In this document: positions 24,972-37,134 of the stretch, one piece after another
Layout: every line of letters begins with the position of its first letter
Position numbering within the stretch: position 1 is the stretch's first letter
DNA from: Pseudonocardia sp. T1-2H
Lineage (GTDB): Bacteria; Actinomycetota; Actinomycetes; Mycobacteriales; Pseudonocardiaceae
Length of the DNA stretch: 64,000 nucleotides
NCBI RefSeq assembly: GCF_038039215.1
Contig: NZ_JBBPCL010000001.1
Location: forward strand, 6,571,403 to 6,635,402
Reading direction: 5' to 3'
Notes under the pieces: generated by a model
Told to the model about the DNA's origin: nothing
What the model saw: the letters and a program-made list of their open reading frames with translations, nothing else
The model's database searches: none
Position numbers and translations under genes: made by a program

Positions 24972-26293
24972 GGCTTCGCTCCTGTCGTGGGTTCTTCGGG
25001 GGTTTCGGCCGGTCGACGGCGCACTATCGTCAGGACTATCAGCACGACGATGGCGCCGATCAGTTGCCCCAATGTGGCCGCAGTCAGTGGTGGCACCAGC
25101 AGCAGCCCCAGGAGGACCAAGACCCCGAGCCCGGCGATCCAGGCGGCCGCCGCGGCAGCGGGCCGACGCGCGGCGACCAGGTGTGTCTGACCGATCTGCG
25201 CCCCGGCGCCCACGACCGTCGACACCGCGAGCAGGCCGAGCACCCAGAGGGGTGGGGTGACCGTCGCGCCGAAAACCAGGTGCGACACGAACGGCACGAG
25301 CACTACGCCCACGAGCACCCAGACGACGCCGGCACCGATCATCAAGAGGCCGAGGCGTCGCGTCGTCCGGCGGACGGCTGCGTCGTCGCCGGTGCTGACC
25401 ATCGCGGTGAAGGCGGGCAGCAGCAGGGCCTGGACGGACGGGAACAGCAGCACCGGCGCGCGTAGCAGCACCGCCACTGTCACGAACCCGGCTGCCAGTG
25501 CGGGCTGGTCCGTGAGCCGGGACGTGACGAGGACGGGCGCCAGGTTCCAGACGCCCTGTCCAGCGAGAAGCAGAGCGGCGGACCAGTAGACGCCACCCCG
25601 TGCTCCGGAGCCCGGATCCACGAGGTCCGCCGTCGTCGGAGTGGCCGCTTTCGGGCTACGGACCTGGCTCGCGGCGCGGCCCAGAACCGCAGCGGCGACG
25701 AGTGGCGCGGCGGCGAGCGCGGCGATCCACGCTGTCGTCTCGGACACCCCGTTGACTGCGAGTAACACCGCCGCGACAAGACCGGCCGCGGACTCGAGCC
25801 AGAATGTGCTCGCGTAGAGACCGTAGCAACGGTGTCCGGCCAGCGGCCCCCGCAAAAGGTAGGAAGCGGCCATAGCGACTGCACCGGTCGCGAGGAGCCC
25901 TGCCGCCCCGGTTCCGGAACCCAGCGCTTTGCTCAGGAGCGGGGTGCTGCCGCCGACGAGCACCAGCGCCCCGGCTAGTAGCACCAGCGTGTGTCGGACG
26001 GACGCGCGGCGGGCCGGGCCGTCGGTCCTGCCGAACACGTCCGCCTCGGCGACCGCTCGCGTCGTCTCTAGTTCGACGGCGGAGAAGAGCCCGCGGCCGA
26101 ACGTGTTGACCAGAAGGTAAAACGAGCTCAGCGCTGCAAAACCCGCCGGGTCCAGATTGCGCGCCGCGATCGCGAGCACGAGGTAGTTCGATCCTGCGAG
26201 CGCGATTTGGCTGCTTGCGACCTGAGCGGCGGTTCCGGTCGTCCGGCGGTTCATAGCAATGGTTTCGGATTTACTTTCGTGACCATCAGCCAT
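24968..26293 (-). CDS. Polysaccharide flippase (Wzx/MATE-like)
   Basis: A 441-residue membrane protein with about 12-14 hydrophobic segments, in the multidrug/oligosaccharidyl-lipid/polysaccharide (MOP) exporter superfamily. Like Wzx proteins it has a repeated two-bundle layout and few charges in the helices. It would move a lipid-linked oligosaccharide to the outer face. Start ATG 26293 overlaps the end of the upstream DUF6541 gene by eight bases; a later ATG (MNRRTTG) is possible. It sits with two GT2 enzymes and a DUF6541 protein, which together look like an assembly line for a surface glycan. Its base composition is lower in GC than the arabinogalactan genes around it. Confidence 0.75.
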   Translation of the reverse strand: MADGHESKSETIAMNRRTTGTAAQVASSQIALAGSNYLVLAIAARNLDPAGFAALSSFYLLVNTFGRGLFSAVELETTRAVAEADVFGRTDGPARRASVRHTLVLLAGALVLVGGSTPLLSKALGSGTGAAGLLATGAVAMAASYLLRGPLAGHRCYGLYASTFWLESAAGLVAAVLLAVNGVSETTAWIAALAAAPLVAAAVLGRAASQVRSPKAATPTTADLVDPGSGARGGVYWSAALLLAGQGVWNLAPVLVTSRLTDQPALAAGFVTVAVLLRAPVLLFPSVQALLLPAFTAMVSTGDDAAVRRTTRRLGLLMIGAGVVWVLVGVVLVPFVSHLVFGATVTPPLWVLGLLAVSTVVGAGAQIGQTHLVAARRPAAAAAAWIAGLGVLVLLGLLLVPPLTAATLGQLIGAIVVLIVLTIVRRRPAETPEEPTTGAKP

Positions 26294-28265
26294 TATGGGC
26301 CGCCGGCTCACCTATCTCGTAGATGCGAGCGTCGTTGTTTTCGAATACGAGTCGGAGCGATGTGGCTGCCTCGATGTTCTGCATCCCGGGAGCATGCCCC
26401 CTCGCCGGTCCGATGAAGCCGTCGCACACGATCACGTAGCGAATCCCTAGCTGTTTCACGGCCCCTTGCACCGCCGGCATCGTGTCGATCTGGTCAAACG
26501 AATCGAAGAGGACCCGACGTTCGGTAGCCATCGTGACGAGCTCTTGGGGGGCGATAACCGGCGAGGCGAAAACCGGTCGGACATCGTCAAGTGCCCACAT
26601 CAGCGCAGACCCGTCATAGGAGTCGTTCATCACCAATTGGCCCTTCGGCACCAGTCGGGCAAGCTGCTCGAAGGCGAGACGCTCCTCGGTGCTGACCGTC
26701 GGACCGTCCGTGAATGCCGCCGCCAACCTGGTTTGGTTGCGTTCCTGGTACAGGCCGCCGGTCACGGTCCAGATTCCGATAAAGAGAACCGCCAGAACTG
26801 CACTGGAGACGACGAGATGTCCTCGGCTTCCTGGGGCGACGGGACGAAACCTGCTCCGGCTGAGAAGGTTGAGTACCCCGTCATGGATCTCGACCGCTCC
26901 GGCACCGGCTAAGAATAGCGCCGCTACTGACCAGAGAGCGGCGAACCGCCATCGATCGTTCCACCAGGCGCGGGTCAGGAGGCTGACGATCTCACCCTCG
27001 TAGGCAGCCGCCAACACGAACAGTCCGCCGAAGAAGATGCCGGCGACGACCAGCCAGATCATCGGGCGGATGACGCGGCGACTGACCAGCCCGACAGCTA
27101 CGAGGAGCACGAGCCAGTACTGAGGAAAGCGCTGATCATGGGAGAGGAAGAAGAGTTGCCCCAGCGCGTCCGCCGGGCTGAATACGGCCGGCCAGTCGTA
27201 ATCGGCGCTCGATGAGGCGCCGAACGAGGCCAGGAGCAGGGGCAGGCCGAGCAGGCCGGCGGCCGCGACGGTCACGACCACGGCCGTGAGATCCCGGATG
27301 CTCGGCCGCCGCTGAAGCCAGGTCTGGATCACGAGGGCCACGCCGCAGATCACCACTGCCACCGCAACGCTCGGATGCAGTGCCAGGAGTCCGATCCCGC
27401 CGAGACCGAGCGCGATCGGCAGCACGATCGAGTACTGCTCGCGGCGAAGGATCGTGGCGGCGATGGCGAGGAACGCAGCCATCAGCGTCAGCGCCGTGAT
27501 GAAGGGGAGGAGTGTTCCCCACGGCAGTAGGTCCCACGGGAACGCCGTGAAGGCGCATGACAGCACCGCGGTGGCGAACGCGAAGGCGGGTCGGCCGCCG
27601 CAGCTTCGGATCAATGCCACCGCACCGACCGCGAGCATCGGGACGAACAGCGCGACGCCGGTGGTGATGACCGTCGGTACGTCGGCGCCCGTCACCATGA
27701 CGACAGTCGCCGCGAGCACGTGAAAGGCGTTGGGGTAGTAGTAGGAGGCGACGACGGGATCGTTGAGATTGCGAAGGGCGTCAGGGTTGGACTGCCCGGA
27801 GTCTGCGATGTAGCGGATCGCGTTCGAGTGGAACACCGAGTCCCACACCTGAGGTACCGCGGTGAACTCACGCGTCGCCTGAACAGTGACGACGAACCCG
27901 ACGGCTGCGGCAAGGAGGACTGCTGCCGCGATTCCGGCGTGATGGGTTGCAGCCCAGTGGTTCGGGCTGCGATCGACTACCGGGGCGGCTGACCGGTCGC
28001 GGTGAACCCGACGAACTCCGAGTCGCGCCCCCGCGACGACCGCGGAGAAGGCGAGGCTGACCGCGGCGAAGGCGGCGGGGGACCACAAGATTCCGATCGC
28101 CGGGAGTACCGGTCCCGCGGCCCCGACGATCCCGTAGGTGAGGAGCGGCGCAGTGGCAGCGGCGAGCCAGCCTCGGAGCCCGAACGCTGCTGCGGTCAGC
28201 AACCCGGGCAGCACGAGCATCAGCAGCGAGACAACGAGGACGACGAGAGCCGTGGTCGCGGGCAT
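26286..28265 (-). CDS. DUF6541 polytopic membrane protein (GT-C-like)
   Basis: A 659-residue protein with about 14 hydrophobic segments and a C-terminal soluble domain of about 160 residues (from about SRGHLVVSSAVL onward). A periplasmic-loop motif VPQVWDSVFHSNAIRYIADSG early on and NDRWRFAALWSVAALFLAGAG later are typical of the actinobacterial DUF6541 family, which resembles GT-C enzymes that use polyprenyl-phosphate sugars. This makes it the natural user of the product of the GT2/DUF2304 pair. Codon use includes many A/T-ending codons; one 60-base line (26761-26820), chosen as a low one, is 53 per cent GC by my count. ATG 28265 is the start. Confidence 0.72.
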   Translation of the reverse strand: MPATTALVVLVVSLLMLVLPGLLTAAAFGLRGWLAAATAPLLTYGIVGAAGPVLPAIGILWSPAAFAAVSLAFSAVVAGARLGVRRVHRDRSAAPVVDRSPNHWAATHHAGIAAAVLLAAAVGFVVTVQATREFTAVPQVWDSVFHSNAIRYIADSGQSNPDALRNLNDPVVASYYYPNAFHVLAATVVMVTGADVPTVITTGVALFVPMLAVGAVALIRSCGGRPAFAFATAVLSCAFTAFPWDLLPWGTLLPFITALTLMAAFLAIAATILRREQYSIVLPIALGLGGIGLLALHPSVAVAVVICGVALVIQTWLQRRPSIRDLTAVVVTVAAAGLLGLPLLLASFGASSSADYDWPAVFSPADALGQLFFLSHDQRFPQYWLVLLVAVGLVSRRVIRPMIWLVVAGIFFGGLFVLAAAYEGEIVSLLTRAWWNDRWRFAALWSVAALFLAGAGAVEIHDGVLNLLSRSRFRPVAPGSRGHLVVSSAVLAVLFIGIWTVTGGLYQERNQTRLAAAFTDGPTVSTEERLAFEQLARLVPKGQLVMNDSYDGSALMWALDDVRPVFASPVIAPQELVTMATERRVLFDSFDQIDTMPAVQGAVKQLGIRYVIVCDGFIGPARGHAPGMQNIEAATSLRLVFENNDARIYEIGEPAAHNG

Positions 28266-29794
<1,529 letters not shown>

Positions 29795-29928
29795 TCCGTG
29801 ACGGCGTCGCATCGCCCGCCTCCCGGACCGGTCTGTCCTCGCCGATACCCTGCTCAGGCCGCAGGAGATGTCACCCGGGCGCGCCGTGCCGCGCCCCGCA
29901 CCCGTCGAGGACCGAGGCCAAGCTGAAG

Positions 29929-31917
29929 ATGACCACCGCCCCCACCGCCGAGAAGCGCCGCACGTCGGACGAGGCCGCGCAGGCGGACACGCTCCTGCAG
30001 CGCGTCATCCTGCCCCGGCCCTCCGACCCGACCGCCGTGCGTGCGCTCTACGTCGACGAACGCGCGGGGGTGAAGCTGGAGCCGACCACGCCGGTGCCGG
30101 GCGAGAAGTCCACGCCGATGACCCTGACGGTGTCCGGGACGTCCGGCCGCCGGCTGCGGGTCACGTCCCGTACCTCCGCGGTGGTGCCGGAACAGAGCGA
30201 GGTCAGCTTCGGGGCGTACTTCAACGGCCTCGCCGCCGGCTACTGGCGGGCGTGGTCCACGCTCGACGAGGTCCGGCTGCGGCTGCGGCTCGAGGGCGCC
30301 GGCCGGGTGGACGTCTACCGCTCCAAGGCGGACGGCTCGCAGATCTACGTGCGGGGCGAGGTCGTGGACCGGCCCGGCGTGCACGATCTGGAGTTCGCGC
30401 TGGACCTGCACCCCTTCGAGGACGGCGGCTGGTACTGGTTCGACCTGACGACGGACGCCGGCGAGCTCGTCCTGCACGAGGGCGGCTGGCACGCCCCCAC
30501 CGCGGCGCCCGGCCGCGCCGCCGTCGCCGTCGGGATGCCCACGTTCAACCGCCCCGCGGACTGCGTCGCGACGCTCGCCGCGATCGGTGAGGACCCGGCG
30601 GTGCTCGCCGCCGTCACCGCGGTGATCCTGCCGGACCAGGGCACGAAGAAGGTCCGGGACCAGGCGGGGTACGAGCAGGCCGCGGCCGTCCTCGGGGACA
30701 AGCTGCGGATCATCGACCAGCCCAACCTCGGCGGCTCCGGCGGCTACGCCCGGGTGATGTACGAGGCGCTCGGGTCGACGGACTGCGAGCAGATCCTCTA
30801 CATGGACGACGACATCCTGCTCGAGCCGGACTCGATCCTGCGGGCCGTCGCCTTCTCCCGGTTCGCCCGAGAGCCGATGCTGGTCGGCGGGCAGATGCTG
30901 TCGCTGCAGGCCCGTTCGCAGCTCTCGACCATGGGCGAGGTCGTCGACCGCAACCAGTTCCTGTGGCGGGTCGCGCCGGACACCCACCCGCACCACGACC
31001 TGGCCGAGCAGACCCTGCGCCAGACGCCCTGGCTGCACCACCGCGTGGACGTGGACTACAACGCCTGGTGGATGTGCCTGATCCCGCGGGCCGTCGCCGA
31101 GGACCTGGGCCTGCCGCTGCCGCTGTTCATCAAGTGGGACGACGCCGAGTACGGACTGCGCGCCCGCAGCCGCGGCTATCGCACGGCCACCGTCCCCGGG
31201 ATCGCGATCTGGCACATGTCCTTCATCGAGAAGGACGACTCGAGCGACTGGCAGGCCTACTTCCACTACCGGAACCGGTTCGTGGCCGCCGCGTTGCACG
31301 GCCCGGACGACCCGAAGGCCATGCTGCTCGAGACGTTCAAGCGCACGCTGCGGCACCTGATGCTGATGGAGTACTCGGCCGTCGCGCTGCAGATCAAGGC
31401 GTTCAAGGACTTCCTGGCCGGGCCGGAGGCGCTGTTCCCGAAGCTGCCCGTCGTGCTCGGGGAGATCCGGGCCGAGCGCGCGGAGTACGACGACGGCCGG
31501 CCGCTCAACTCGGCCACCGACGTCCCGCTCGCCGATCTCGACGCGCTGGGCGCCCAGCTCTTCCCGGAGCCTCCCGTCGGCCGGTTGAAGGCCGGTGCGG
31601 GCCTCGTGCGCGGGGTCCTCCGGAACCTGAAGGCCGTCGACCCGGCGCACCACGACCGCCCGCAGCGAAATGTGCCCTGGAAGAACGCGCAGTGGTTCGT
31701 CCTCGCCGGCCTCGACTCGGCCACCGTCTCCACCCCGGACGGCCGGGGCGTCACGTTCCGCCGCCGGGACCCCGAGATGTTCCGCCGGATGGTGAAGGAG
31801 TCCCTCGCGCTGCACCGCGAGGTGGCGCGCGAGTGGCCCACGCTGCGGGAGCGCTACCGGGCCGCGGCACCCACACTGACGAGCCGCGACGGCTGGAAGC
31901 ACCTCTTCGAGGACTAG
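29929..31917 (+). CDS. glfT2: Galactofuranosyltransferase GlfT2
   Basis: A 662-residue processive galactan polymerase, alternating beta-1,5 and beta-1,6 galactofuranose. An N-terminal beta-barrel domain (about 1-170) precedes the GT-A domain: AVGMPTFNRPADC, the metal-binding MDDDILLE, the WDDAEYGLRAR catalytic acid region and AIWHMSF with the metal-ligand histidine. A helical C-terminal tetramerisation region follows (LMLMEYSAVALQIKAFKDF). Length agrees with M. tuberculosis GlfT2 (637). It follows glf directly. ATG 29929 is the start. The gene ends four bases inside the 3' end of the convergent emb-type gene. A second, diverged GlfT2-like gene lies 3 kb downstream. Confidence 0.9.
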   Translation: MTTAPTAEKRRTSDEAAQADTLLQRVILPRPSDPTAVRALYVDERAGVKLEPTTPVPGEKSTPMTLTVSGTSGRRLRVTSRTSAVVPEQSEVSFGAYFNGLAAGYWRAWSTLDEVRLRLRLEGAGRVDVYRSKADGSQIYVRGEVVDRPGVHDLEFALDLHPFEDGGWYWFDLTTDAGELVLHEGGWHAPTAAPGRAAVAVGMPTFNRPADCVATLAAIGEDPAVLAAVTAVILPDQGTKKVRDQAGYEQAAAVLGDKLRIIDQPNLGGSGGYARVMYEALGSTDCEQILYMDDDILLEPDSILRAVAFSRFAREPMLVGGQMLSLQARSQLSTMGEVVDRNQFLWRVAPDTHPHHDLAEQTLRQTPWLHHRVDVDYNAWWMCLIPRAVAEDLGLPLPLFIKWDDAEYGLRARSRGYRTATVPGIAIWHMSFIEKDDSSDWQAYFHYRNRFVAAALHGPDDPKAMLLETFKRTLRHLMLMEYSAVALQIKAFKDFLAGPEALFPKLPVVLGEIRAERAEYDDGRPLNSATDVPLADLDALGAQLFPEPPVGRLKAGAGLVRGVLRNLKAVDPAHHDRPQRNVPWKNAQWFVLAGLDSATVSTPDGRGVTFRRRDPEMFRRMVKESLALHREVAREWPTLRERYRAAAPTLTSRDGWKHLFED

Positions 31918-34900
31918 CGCCTGTCCTGAGTGGCGGGACCCGTGTCCCGCCACTCAGTGGGCTGCGCCCCCGGGGCGTCCAGGCCGGGAACCCTCGCGTG
32001 CCCGTCGGCGGCCGTCCCCCAGCGGGTCTCCTCGGTGATCGTCGGGGTGGCCAGGGTCATCGGAGCGACCGGAGTCCACCGGTAGACCTGCGCGGCATCC
32101 CGGGTCGGATCGCCGTCGAGATAGGTCGCCATGCGACGTTCGGCCACGAGCAGGCGGGGGCCGACGAACGGCCCACCGAACCCGGCGGCGTAGGTGATCC
32201 CGACCGAGCCGTCGGCCTGCGGGGGGCCGACGCGCCATTGCGGCAGCCCGGCCGTGCCGGGCGGGAACGGCGCCGGGTCGAGGCACGGAAAGAAGAACGC
32301 CACGGGCCAGTCCAGGATCGCGTCCGTGCCGGGGGAGGAGCGCGTCCATGCGGGTCAGCCGCGGCACCCGCGGCATCGACGCGATCGCGCCGCCGGGCTC
32401 ACCGGCGTCGGCACGCCCACTGCCGACCAGCCGGACGAGCTCGGCCCCGCCGGGCGCCATCAGGCGTACATCCCGCGGAGTGGTCCCGGACGCCGGGACG
32501 GCCCGCTCGTCGATGACGTTCCCACCCGGACCGCCGAACTCCGCGCGGAGGCCGTCCCCGGGACGCGACCCACCGTCGACGGTCACCACCACGGGCAAGG
32601 ACCCGTCGCGTTGCGCGGGATCGAGCCGGTACCAGGCCGTGCGGCCGTCGCCGGACACCTCGATTCCAGGCAGCTCGGTCCCTCCGACGTCGACCGGACG
32701 AACCGGTGACGCGTCGGGCGACGGAGCCGCCTCGGGCAGCAGGCCTGCTGCCGGGTCCGTCTCGACCGAGAGCCGTTCCTGCAGGGCGCAGGACTTGCCG
32801 CCGACGGCCGCAAGGGCATCGGACGCGAGCGTGTAATCGTCCCGGTGAGAGATGCTCGTGCGCGTGAACGTGGCCACGGGCAGCGTCACGCCGACGGCGA
32901 CGAGCAGCGCACCGACCGTCGCCGGCGACGGCTGCCAGCGGGGCTGGTCCGGCGTCCGCTCCGCCGATGCCCGCCACACCAGCCGGCCGAGCAGGACCGC
33001 GAGCAACACGACCCCCGCACCGAGCCAGAGCGTCGCCACGGGGAGCCCGGCCGCCAGGGGCGGGACATCGCTCCAGGTCAGGCCCCACCAGTTCGAGGCG
33101 TACGGCCAGATGTTGTACCCGGCCAGCACCAGTGAGCCGACCACGATGAGCGCACCGAGCCCCAGCAGCGCCGGCGACCCCGAGCGGGTGCGTGCCCTCA
33201 GCACCGCTCGGGAGCCCACGACGAGCCCGAGCAGCAGCAGGGCGGCACCGACGCCCGCGAGATCACCGAAGTGCTGGGTCCACTTCGTCGGGGTCGCGGT
33301 CATGGCGGCCAGGCCGAGCAGGAACGTCACCGCGGTCCGTCGGGCCGGGCCCGTCGCGATCCCGGGGACCCGGCGCGCCGTCGTCCACAGCACGGCTACC
33401 GCTGCGAGGATGCCGAGGAGCACCGGGAGCCGCTTGGCGAGCGACCCCTGCATGTCGCCGGGTTCGAGCAGCAGCGCGTACCGCGTGTACTCCTCGTACC
33501 AGGGCTGGCCGCCGCCGATGAGGGTCCGGACGCGCGTCGCCTCGAGCATCGAGGCCAGGCTCTGGTCCGACAGCATCAGGAACACCGCCGAGGCGGGAGC
33601 CGCGAGCACGACCACGACGAGAGCGATCCGCCCGATCTCGGGCGCGCGGGCCCGCAATGTGCGCAGCACCGGAACGGCAGCGGCCAGGAACGGCGCGAAG
33701 GCCATCAGGCCGCCCGGCGTGACGGCGGTCGTCACCGCAGCGATCAGCAGGCCCACCACCAGCGGGAAGAGCCGCCGCGTGGCCACCGTCCGCTCCACCG
33801 CGACGACGGTGAGCAGCAGGCCCAGGCTCACCCACGGCTCCGGGCGCAGGCCGACGGTGAACGGCAGGAACCACGCCAGTGCGGCGAGGGCGGCCAGCCA
33901 CCCGACCCGAGGCCCGGCACCGAGCACGCCGCTGCGCGGAAGCAACCGCGGGACGACGAGACGGGACAGGACACCCCAGCAGAGCAGGGCCAGCAGCACC
34001 GACGGCAGCCGCATCCATGCCGTCGAGGGGGAGATGCGCGACCAGGCGAAGTACAGGTCGTAGAACCAGCTGAACGGAGCCTCCGGGGCGTTCAGCCAGC
34101 GATAGACGTTGCCGATGAAGCCCGCGCCGGCCCGGTTCCGCACGATGCCGGAGATGTAGCCGTCATCGACCGTGACGGGCCCGACGATCCACCAGAGCGC
34201 CATGACCCCGCCGACCACCAGGTCCGGGCCGCCCGGCCGCCACCAGCCCCGGGGGAGCAGCCGGGTACGCGCGCGCCGCTCGCCGCGGGCGAGCAGGACC
34301 AGCATGGCGAGCAGGGCGACGACGCCGACCACCGCGATCGCCGTCTTGACCGGGGTGATCGCCGTCTGGAAGCGAGTGTCGGCGGTGAGCCGCACTCCCA
34401 GCCCGTCGGCGCTGGGGGCGTCGGTGAACACGCCCGTGACGGCGGGACGCACGTCTCCCGCGCGCTCGACGACAGTGACGCCGTCGACGAGGACCGCCGT
34501 CCGCGTGGGATCGGAGGTGATGCCGACCGTGCAGTCCCCGAGGGGCAGGGGTACGGGCTCGAGGTCGACACCACCCGTGGTGATCCGGAGCGCGCCGTCC
34601 CGGACGGTCGCGCGCAGCCCGTTCAGCGGGTCGGCGGCGGGGTCCGGGTTCCGCGGCACGGTGCTCAGGGCTGTTCGCTCCACCGGCCCGGCGAGCCCGC
34701 GGAGCGCCGCACAGCTCAAGGACGCCTCGAGCCGCACCGGTTGGTACGGCATCAACGGGATCGCCAGCGCCGCCGGCGAGGTGCTCCCCGCAGGCGGCCA
34801 CGCGTAGTCGACGCGAGGCTGCTGCACGGGCGCGAACGGGAACGCGATGGCCGCGGCCAGCGCGATCAGGCCGAGCACGACGACCAGTCGGCCGCCCCGG

Positions 34901-34980
34901 GGTGCTGCGGTGCCGGTGGGGGGCCGGAAATCGGTTGTGTCCCAGGTCACCGGGGGCGCGGAGCGGACGGGGGAGACCAC
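31914..34980 (-). CDS. Emb-type arabinosyltransferase, paralogue 1, frameshifted
   Basis: A GT-C arabinofuranosyltransferase of the Emb family, using decaprenyl-phosphoryl-arabinose outside the membrane. About 1,020 residues after repair, close to the family's 1,070-1,100. There is an N-terminal membrane helix, a first extracellular carbohydrate-binding-like region (CTVGITSDPTRTAVLVDG), the catalytic TVDDGYISGIVRN loop, about 13 helices and a C-terminal carbohydrate-binding domain. The frame breaks at the G-run 32331-32335; removing one base joins LTRMDALLPG to TDAILDWPVAFFFPC. The likely start is GTG 34980, but it is uncertain. Which of EmbA, EmbB or EmbC it matches cannot be said by eye. 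Confidence 0.82.
31926..31957. terminator. Strong terminator hairpin after glfT2
   Basis: A perfect 14-bp stem (31926-31939 with 31944-31957) and four-base loop, nine bases after the glfT2 stop. It lies inside the last codons of the convergent emb-type gene on the other strand, so it serves as terminator and coding sequence at once. Confidence 0.7.
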
Positions 34981-35031
34981 CCGGACAGGCTGCCAGGGGG
35001 CCGGGGGCCGAGTCTCAGGCGGGGTGTCGCC

Positions 35032-36961
35032 TCACGACTTCTCGACCCCGTAGAGGCGCGCCCAGTTCTCCCGGCTCGTCAGGGCCGGCTCCGCGTCCTT
35101 CCACTGCCGGGCCACGGCGGGCGCCTCCGCGTGGAAGCGGCGCAGCGTTCGGATGCCCCGCTTCGTGAGGTCCCTGAGCTTGGCCTTGTCCCGCTGCCGG
35201 ATGCGCACACCCGTCTCGGCCATGTCGGTGACGACGGCCTTCTCGAACAACGCGACGTGCCACCAGTGCGCCTCGCCGGCCGGCACCATGCCCGTCCGGT
35301 GGACGAACTTGTCCCGCGCGTGGAAGACGGCGCGTTTGGCCCAGGTCATCGAGCTCGTTGGACGGCTCGCCCGGGTCGAGGTGCACTCGGAGGTCGCGGA
35401 AGTCGACGTCGATATCGGTGATCGGCACCGCCTTGGTCTCCGGGTAGGCCGACCGGATGCGCCGGATCTCCGCGGCGGCCGCGGCGGACCCGTCCTTCAG
35501 GATCCGCGGGCCCTCCATGAAGTCCTCGACGGCCTGCAGCAGCGTTGCGGCCAGCCCGTACTGCATGCCCACGAGGTACTGGGCGAGGAGCTGCGCGATC
35601 GTCCGGGAGAGGGTGCGCTCGTCGAACCCGGTCCGCAGGGCGGCGGTGATCAGGCCGTTGCGCTGGTTGAAGTACCGGTGCCACTCGTCCCAGTCCTTCC
35701 AGCCGAAGTCGGCGTGCCAGACGCCGGCACCGGGCAGGGCGACCGTCGGGAAGCCGTGCTCGCGGGCGCGGTAGCCGAACTCGATGTCGTCCCACTGGAA
35801 GAACAGGGGAAGCGGGTAACCGATCGCGCGCACGATCGACGCCGGGATCAGGCAGGACCACCAGCCGTTGTACTCGGTGTCCACCCGGCGGTCCTGCACC
35901 TGCGGCAGTTGGCGCTCGTCGCGGCCCAGGAGGTAGGACTCCTTCACCGCCCCCTCGACCGGGATGCCGACCTTCAGCCGGCTCATGTCCGCGTACTCGG
36001 CGCTGATGTGCAGGTGACCCGGGTGCAGCAGGTTGAGCATCTGCCCGCCGACGATCGTCGGCGTGGTGGCATAGGCGGCGAACGCGGTGAGCCGCACCAG
36101 GATCTCGGGCTCGAGCAGCACGTCGTCGTCCATCAGCAGGATGTCCTGGTCGTCCTCGGGCGCGCCGGAGGTGGCTTCGAACAGGCCGCGGGTGAAGCCG
36201 CCCGCGCCGCCGAGGTTGGGCTGGCGCACGTAGTCCAGCCGGTCCCCGAAGTCCTCGCGGATGGTGGCGAAGCGCTGGCGGGACTCCAGCGGGTCGCTGC
36301 CCTGGTCCACGACGCGCACGGTGCCGACGACCTCGAGGGCCTCCGGGTCGTCGAGCATCGCCTGCAGGGTGTCGAGGCACTCCTCGACGCGGTTGTAGGT
36401 GCAGATCACGACGCTCGTGGTACGGACCGGGCGCGGCAGCTCTACCGGGTCGGCGGTCCAGCGGACGTCGGAGACGGTGAGCTCACCGGTCTCGGTGGTC
36501 AGGTCGAGCCAGAGCCCGCCGCCGTCGAGGAAGCGGTCGACGCTCGCGGTCAGCCGGACCGTCCGGGCCTCGGGCTCGGCCACATCCACTGCCGCGACGA
36601 CGCGCTCCACCTTGTTGGTGTCCGACGCCAGCAGCCGGACTCGCCCACGCCCGGCGGCCGTGAACTCGACGACGACGTCGCCGACCCGGGTCCAGCGCTG
36701 CCAGTACGTGGCGTGCAGCCGGCCGAAGTAGGTGTTCGTGCTGACGTACGAGCCGGGCGTGAGCCGGACGCGGTGGCGCTCGCGTTCCGCGACGCCGGCC
36801 CTGACCTCGGCGTAGAGGGCCTCGGGCACCAGAGGCGATGGACCGGCGAACGGTCCGCGCTGCACCACGACCCGACTCGCGCGCCCCGGCTCGTCGACGC
36901 GTCGACCGTGTGATGCAGCAATGGCCGAGGGCGGATCGGTGATGCCGGGAGTGCGAAGCAT
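35032..36961 (-). CDS. Second GlfT2-like GT2 glycosyltransferase, frameshifted
   Basis: About 640 residues with the same layout as GlfT2: an N-terminal beta-barrel (YVSTNTYFGRLHATYWQRW, WLDLTTETGELTVSDVRW), GT-A domain with VVICTYNRVEECL, MDDDVLLEPE, WDDIEFGYRARE and GVWHADF, and a helical C-terminus. It is a paralogue of the protein at 29929-31917, not a copy. The frame breaks at 35350, where one extra base (or two missing) separates GEPSNEL from MTWAKRAVFHARDKF. ATG 36961 has GGAGGA ten bases upstream, which fixes the start. It lies between an emb gene and aftB, so a role in galactan or another galactofuranose-containing glycan is likely. Confidence 0.78.
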
Positions 36962-37134
36962 GTGAACGGGATCCTCCGGTCGGACCTCATCGGGACGTGG
37001 ATGCGCGACGCCATTGTCGGTCAGCGCCCCGGGGCGTCTGGCACGGGTGGGGTACGGGCGACCACGCGCAGACCGCCGGCAACGGTATCCGGTAACTCGT
37101 AGAACCTGCGGCCCCGACACCCGCATCGGTCCGA

